Part shown: positions 24,644-28,459 of the stretch, one piece after another
Position numbering within the stretch: the stretch's first letter is position 1
How the letters are laid out: each line of letters starts with the position of its first letter
From: an uncultured Collinsella sp.
GTDB lineage: Bacteria; Actinomycetota; Coriobacteriia; Coriobacteriales; Coriobacteriaceae
Assembly (NCBI GenBank): GCA_900545605.1
Contig: UQZL01000028.1
Location: 1 to 28,459, forward strand
Direction of reading: 5' to 3'
DNA: 28,459 nt
The notes under the pieces: generated by a model
Seen by the model: only the letters and a program-made list of their open reading frames with translations
What the model was told of the DNA's origin: nothing
The model's database searches: none
Program-made: the position numbers and the translations under genes

Positions 24644-26182
24644 CTAATCCGCGTCAACCACGCGAAGCAGATAGGCCACACGCGTCGCCGCCGTGCACTT
24701 AAAGCGTTCGTCCGCGCGAACTCCGGCGACCCACACCACGGCACCTCCCGGCGCCGTCCTCACCATGGGCACGCCGGCGCGCTCGGAAACGGGAATGCGA
24801 GCCTCTCCTAGCAAGTCGGATACCTTCTTGCTTCGGCCACTCATTCCTAACGGGCACATCACGTCTCCCGGTGCGGGACCGTCCACCCATAGGCGCGCCA
24901 ATCGCGCCTCGGCAGGGATCTCGCCACGCGAGCCCGCCAGGATCCGCTCGCTATCGCTGTCGGCAAAACCCAGAGCAGCCGCGTCTACCAAAGCTGCCAC
25001 TTCCCCGGCAGCCGCAAGCTCACGGGCGCGGCGCACGATATCGCATCCCGGTTCAACGGCCATCGACTCTGCGACCAACATGCGTCCCCCGCCCAACGGC
25101 AAACGACCGGGTACGGTAACCCAGTCCGCGACCAGGCCCTCGCGAGCCACCGGAGCCTTAAACGCCAGCATGCCAAATTCGACGCGTGCGTCAATCCCCG
25201 CCGGAAGCGTGACCGAGCCTGCGCCCTCGGCAACGCAGGAAAGGACTCGCTCCACATGTCGCATCTCTGGACGAGCGTCCGGATCGATGCGTTTGATCGC
25301 CAGTCGCACGATGCGCCGCGCGATTACCACCTCGGCCGCAGCAAGGCGTCTGGCATCGAGCACTAGCGCACCCGCCGCCTCCTTGCGCAGGCAGCTTCGA
25401 AACGCCTGTGCCGACAGCTGGGATAGAAACGCATCTTCGTCACCAAGGATCTCGCAGGCGGCGCCAATCGTCTTGCACACGCTCGCATTACGCTGTGCCA
25501 CCACCGGCATTACCCGATGGCGCACGTAGTTTCGCAGATACGAGATATCCTCATTGCTCTCGTCTTCACGCCACGGCTGACCATGTACCTGTAGATAGCC
25601 CACGAGCTCGCCATGAGTTAGGTCGAGCAAGGGACGCACCACGATATTCCTCCGGCGAGGAATGCTCGATAGACCAGCGGGCCCCGAACCCTTAATCGCG
25701 TTCATCAAAAACGTTTCCGCGCGATCCGAAGACGTGTGCGCGGTGCAGATACGAGCCGCCGTTCGCGGTGCCCCCGTCTGGGCGCAGAGCTCGCGAACAT
25801 ACCTTCGCGCCGCGGCATAGCGCACCTCGCGGGCAGCCGCCTCGATATTGCCCGATTCATCATCAAAATAGGCATGCTCAACACACAGCGGTAGACCATA
25901 TTGTGCGCAGAGCTCACGCACAAAGGCCTCGTCGCCATCGGACGCCTTGCCGCGCAGATGATGGTTCACATGCAGCACGTGCAGTCGCTCGCGCGCGATG
26001 GGGGCAACACCGCGTCCGTCTTGGATATCCAGCTTTGATGTGCACGCCATAAGAAGCAGTGCCGTCGAGTCCGCGCCGCCTGATACCATGAGCACGACAG
26101 GAGCAGCCTGCTGTCTCGTCCGGGTCTCATCGACTGCCCCAGGCACGGCATGGTGTCCATAATGCTGAGATACCGTAGGCAT
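24644..26182 (-). CDS. tilS: tRNA(Ile)-lysidine synthetase
   Basis: TilS attaches lysine to C34 of the minor isoleucine tRNA so that it reads AUA; it is essential in most bacteria. The 512-residue protein has the PP-loop SGGADS (34-39), HVNHHLRG and the acidic SDGDEAFV segment, DRAETFLMNAIKGSG, the PLL and YLRNYVRHRVMP regions, and a C-terminal TilS domain with VSDLLGEARIPVSERAGVPMV. GAGGAGG before the ATG fixes the start. It is divergent from the YycJ-like gene with only 48 bases between starts, so their promoters must overlap. Confidence 0.95.
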   Translation of the reverse strand: MPTVSQHYGHHAVPGAVDETRTRQQAAPVVLMVSGGADSTALLLMACTSKLDIQDGRGVAPIARERLHVLHVNHHLRGKASDGDEAFVRELCAQYGLPLCVEHAYFDDESGNIEAAAREVRYAAARRYVRELCAQTGAPRTAARICTAHTSSDRAETFLMNAIKGSGPAGLSSIPRRRNIVVRPLLDLTHGELVGYLQVHGQPWREDESNEDISYLRNYVRHRVMPVVAQRNASVCKTIGAACEILGDEDAFLSQLSAQAFRSCLRKEAAGALVLDARRLAAAEVVIARRIVRLAIKRIDPDARPEMRHVERVLSCVAEGAGSVTLPAGIDARVEFGMLAFKAPVAREGLVADWVTVPGRLPLGGGRMLVAESMAVEPGCDIVRRARELAAAGEVAALVDAAALGFADSDSERILAGSRGEIPAEARLARLWVDGPAPGDVMCPLGMSGRSKKVSDLLGEARIPVSERAGVPMVRTAPGGAVVWVAGVRADERFKCTAATRVAYLLRVVDAD

Positions 26183-26230
26183 TTGCTTCCTCCTCTATTC
26201 GTCCGCACCCATTGTATCCTTTGGAATCTT

Positions 26231-27040
26231 ATGTCTCGTCTGCACCTTCATATCCTCGGCAGTGGCTCTAAAGGCAACTGCGCGCTCATCGAGGGCCCGC
26301 AGGGGCTCATTATGGTCGATGACGGACTGTCTCGCCGCGAGACGCTCAAACGCATGGCGGAGCTCGGCCTTTCGGCAGACGACGTGTCGGCCCTTGTGGT
26401 CACCCATGAGCACAGCGACCACATTAAGGGGCTTGAGGTGTGGTGTAAGCATTGGAATGGCCCGGTCTTTTCCAGCAGAGGCACGCTCACATCAAAAGAA
26501 AGCCTCGCACATCTGCCTGTTGAGGAATTCGACCCAGGCGACACCCTCTCTATTGCCGGAGTCCGCATTCAAACGTATTCGACATCCCACGACGTCGTCA
26601 ATCCCGTCGGCTACCGGTTTGACGCTCAGGGTGATTCGATTGGCTTTGCAACCGACACCGGCGAGTTGTCAAGGCATGCCATCGATACGCTCAAGGACTG
26701 TCGCATTCTCGCACTCGAAAGCAACCACGACGTGGCCATGCTACGTCAAGGAGACTATCCTCGCTTTCTTCAGGAACGCATCCTGTCTGCAAAAGGGCAT
26801 CTCTCCAACGATCAGGCCGCCGAAGCCGCACGTGCGCTGGTAACCGATCGCACCGAGCAGCTTATCGCGATGCACATTAGCCAAGACAACAATCGCCCAA
26901 GCCTTACCGTCAAAAGCTATGCAAACTCACTTGGGGCAACACTCGACAACGAGCTTGGCAGCACCGCCACCCGCGTTGAGGGACTGCATAAACTCACGAT
27001 ACGTCCCGCAGGGCAATATCGGCCCATGAACATTCAGTAG
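26231..27040 (+). CDS. MBL-fold metallo-hydrolase, YycJ/WalJ-like
   Basis: The 269-residue protein has the metallo-beta-lactamase metal site HEHSDH (59-64), followed by STSHDVVNPVGY, FATDTGE, ESNHD and HISQDNNRP. The N-terminus LHILGSGSKGNCALI is characteristic of the YycJ group, which includes a 5'-3' exonuclease linked to mismatch repair in Bacillus; the molecular role here is inferred from that. The ATG at 26231 (MSRLHLHIL) fits the fold start with TTTGGA upstream; the frame runs back to 26150 inside tilS but that part is not conserved-looking. In Firmicutes this gene is usually near walKR; here it is next to tilS instead. Confidence 0.9.
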   Translation: MSRLHLHILGSGSKGNCALIEGPQGLIMVDDGLSRRETLKRMAELGLSADDVSALVVTHEHSDHIKGLEVWCKHWNGPVFSSRGTLTSKESLAHLPVEEFDPGDTLSIAGVRIQTYSTSHDVVNPVGYRFDAQGDSIGFATDTGELSRHAIDTLKDCRILALESNHDVAMLRQGDYPRFLQERILSAKGHLSNDQAAEAARALVTDRTEQLIAMHISQDNNRPSLTVKSYANSLGATLDNELGSTATRVEGLHKLTIRPAGQYRPMNIQ

Positions 27041-27056
27041 ATCGTCTTAAACAGAA

Positions 27057-27088
27057 AAAGGGGCTGGGAATCACTTCCCAGCCCCTTT
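27057..27088. terminator. Bidirectional terminator between YycJ-like and Hsp20 genes
   Basis: AAAGGGGCTGGGAA (27057-27070) pairs perfectly with 27075-27088 around TCAC, with A-rich and T-rich flanks. It serves the two convergent genes. Confidence 0.92.
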
Positions 27089-27120
27089 AACGTAGGCACC
27101 GATGTTAATAGCCGATAGCG

Positions 27121-27552
27121 CTAGTCGATGGAAATCTTCGTAACGTTCTTCTTCTCGACAATCTTAGGAACCGTAACAGTAAGGATGCCGTCAGCGTACT
27201 TTGCAGAAAGGCCTTCGCTCGAGGCATCCTTCAGGTACACACCGCGCGTCGCGCTGTACGAGCTAAACTCCTTCTGCAGGAAGTTCTTGCCCTCGTTCTC
27301 CTCGTCTTCCTCGACATTCACGCTAATGGACAGACGGCCCTCGTTAAGCTCGACATCGATATCGTCCTTGGCGACGCCGGTCAGATAAGCCTTGACCTCA
27401 TAGCCGTCGCCCTTATCCTCAACGTCAACGGGAAACGCCTTGGAAGCAATTGAGTTGTTTGCAAGGTCGGTCATATCATCAAACAGATCGAACAGCGAGC
27501 TAGCAGAAGGACGAACGCCAAAAACCGAACGATAAGGAACCATGCTTGCCAT
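27121..27552 (-). CDS. Small heat-shock protein, Hsp20/alpha-crystallin family
   Basis: The 143-residue chaperone holds unfolded proteins for later refolding. Its N-terminus (MASMVPYRSVFGVRPSASS, LFDLFDDMTDLANN) resembles the variable Hsp20 arm. The alpha-crystallin domain (about 40-130) shows DKGDGYEVKAYLTGVAKDD, the polar NEGRLSISVNVEEDEENEGK strand region and YADGILTVTVPK. The C-terminal ISID is a loose IxI motif. AAAGGAG eight bases before ATG 27552 supports this start rather than the longer frame to 27630. The upstream DNA is AT-rich with a repeated CTTATATAT (27616-27624, 27637-27645); I do not see a clear CIRCE or HAIR element. Confidence 0.93.
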   Translation of the reverse strand: MASMVPYRSVFGVRPSASSLFDLFDDMTDLANNSIASKAFPVDVEDKGDGYEVKAYLTGVAKDDIDVELNEGRLSISVNVEEDEENEGKNFLQKEFSSYSATRGVYLKDASSEGLSAKYADGILTVTVPKIVEKKNVTKISID

Positions 27553-27828
27553 GTTTACCACTCCTTTTAGGACTGCCGAGCCATCTTCTAGGTGACTGGG
27601 ACTTCTTTTGACGCTCTTATATATGCCCACACAGTGCTTATATATACATCGACTATAAAGTTTTTTGAGTCCAGTACTATAAGCATATCTAAGTGTGTGT
27701 GACTCAGGTTTTAATAAGGTTAAGGTTCTTTGAACCAGAGCCTAAATAACAAGTATGTTCGCAGCTGCAAATAGCAAGGGGCTTACAATGAGCGCGTACA
27801 CGTTGTTGGTAACGAGCTAAAGGGCATC

Positions 27829-28296
27829 ATGGACGACCAAAACCAGAACAAAATGTTTATGCCGACGCAGGGGGAAGATACTTCCACGCAGCCGCCACGG
27901 TTCCATCGCCCCCACATCTCGCAAGAGCCCATTAATGATCCTGAGCCCGAGTATGTGACGAGAAATCGATATCAAACACTCGAGGATGCCCAAACGGGAC
28001 GTAAACATATGGGCGTGGCCTCGGGAGACCCTGTATATCTGAAAGACGCACCATTATCTAAAAACAGCGCAGCTAGTGAGGAGTCACTGAAAGCATCCGC
28101 CGCTCATCAACAAAGAGGTCCTCGACCAAAGCAAACCTTGACGCATTCGGCTCGCTATCTCGAAACGCCAAAACAAGGAAAATCGATCTTCGTTTCGTCA
28201 AGTAAACGACGCAAGCAGCATCGAATGACAATCCTGCTTTTGATCATTGCGGCTATAGCAGTTGCCCTTGTTATTCGTTTTATTTTCTTTAAATAA
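27829..28296 (+). CDS. Small C-terminally anchored membrane protein, unknown function
   Basis: I do not recognise the family. The 155-residue protein has a long polar, Pro/Gln/Lys-rich N-terminal part without predicted structure, a basic stretch SSSKRRKQHR just before the membrane, and one hydrophobic segment (about 132-153, TILLLIIAAIAVALVIRFIF) ending two residues from the C-terminus. By the positive-inside rule the polar part is cytoplasmic, a tail-anchored layout. AAAGGGC before the ATG supports the start. The gene is divergent from hsp20 across a 276-base gap, in which only the CTTATATAT direct repeat and general AT-richness stand out. A palindrome and a strong hairpin follow it. Confidence 0.72.
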   Translation: MDDQNQNKMFMPTQGEDTSTQPPRFHRPHISQEPINDPEPEYVTRNRYQTLEDAQTGRKHMGVASGDPVYLKDAPLSKNSAASEESLKASAAHQQRGPRPKQTLTHSARYLETPKQGKSIFVSSSKRRKQHRMTILLLIIAAIAVALVIRFIFFK

Positions 28297-28326
28297 AAGC
28301 TCAATACCAAAAAGAATTAAATCGTC

Positions 28327-28351
28327 TGGCGTAAATGAGTCATTTATGCCA
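28327..28351. repeat. Palindrome downstream of the small membrane protein gene
   Basis: TGGCGTAAATGA and TCATTTATGCCA flank a single central G with one G-T mismatch. It has no T-run of its own and lies just before the terminator hairpin. Confidence 0.6.
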
Positions 28352-28360
28352 CACAAACGC

Positions 28361-28393
28361 AAAAAAGGGGGAGGCCGCGAGGCCTCCCCCTTC
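28361..28393 (-). terminator. Strong terminator near the window end
   Basis: AAGGGGGAGGCC (28365-28376) pairs with GGCCTCCCCCTT (28381-28392) around GCGA. On the minus strand it ends in TTTTTT, so it chiefly ends a transcript entering from beyond the window; it could also stop the plus-strand gene. Confidence 0.9.
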
Positions 28394-28403
28394 TAAGTTC
28401 GAT

Positions 28404-28458
28404 GACGGCTCGGTGCCGTCCACCGGTCAGCGGCGCCCTGGCCTCCCACGGGCTGACC
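28404..28458 (-). other. Unidentified transcript 3' part with consecutive hairpins (cut by window end)
   Basis: Two stems follow each other: GACGGC/GCCGTC (28404-28409 with 28415-28420) and GGTCAGC/GCTGACC (28425-28431 with 28452-28458), just before the minus-strand terminator. This could be the 3' end of a structured RNA. Alternatively one minus-strand frame reads ...GQPVGGQGAADRWTAPSRHR then Thr and stop at 28393-28395, the tail of a protein. I cannot choose between them. Confidence 0.3.
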
Positions 28459-28459
28459 C

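Noticed and set aside
27553..27828. HAIR element (CTTGAGT-N7-ACTCAAG) upstream of hsp20
   Set aside because: Only a TTGAGT half-site with a poor partner is visible near 27665-27680; arm sequence and spacing do not fit.

Overview
The window looks like a chromosomal segment of a high-GC Gram-positive gut bacterium, most likely a Collinsella-type coriobacterium (Actinomycetota). This is an inference from GC-rich third codon positions, the tilS-hpt-ftsH cluster, Tat-type lipoproteins and the style of the intergenic repeats; no rRNA or tRNA gene is present to confirm it. I support 23 protein-coding genes, a set of hairpin terminators, several promoter/operator arrangements and three kinds of dispersed or palindromic repeat.

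Layout. 1-4.2 kb: a one-pass membrane protein of unknown role, a degenerate sigma-54-activator-like regulator, a YeiH-type exporter and a divergent GntR/FCD regulator. 4.2-9.4 kb: glmS (amino-sugar synthesis), a divergent LacI-family regulator with a readable promoter and operator, a HAD sugar-phosphate-type phosphatase, and larE (sulfur insertase for the nickel-pincer cofactor). 9.5-11.7 kb: an accessory-looking segment holding an AlbA_2/Schlafen-type ATP-binding regulator and, in front of it, an array of at least eight exact TTAGAGAGA sites; the segment is bracketed by two direct copies of a hairpin repeat. 11.8-15.0 kb: a secreted or membrane-anchored NRCH-type nuclease and a non-canonical EF-G paralogue. 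15.3-17.6 kb: a polar amino-acid ABC importer operon (binding protein, permease, ATPase) with overlapping genes and a candidate operator. 17.7-21.6 kb: a 139-bp element with 35-bp perfect inverted ends, an RlmD-type rRNA methyltransferase, a PHP phosphoesterase and a PLP aminotransferase. 21.8-27.0 kb: ftsH, hpt and tilS on the minus strand, with a YycJ-like metallo-hydrolase divergent from tilS. 27.1-28.5 kb: a small heat-shock protein, a small C-terminally anchored membrane protein, and the edge of a possibly structured transcript at the end of the window.

Most of the window is housekeeping. The strongest unexplained signal is the TTAGAGAGA array: an 11-bp-arm palindrome sits in the 17-bp spacer of a plausible promoter for the AlbA_2 regulator, another copy lies five bases upstream of its start codon, and further copies extend about 200 bp upstream in helically phased pairs. 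This suggests a self-regulating multi-site operator system. Second are the hairpin repeats carrying a GGGACAG core (six copies of three subtypes), which abut coding sequence and, in one case, a promoter -35 box.
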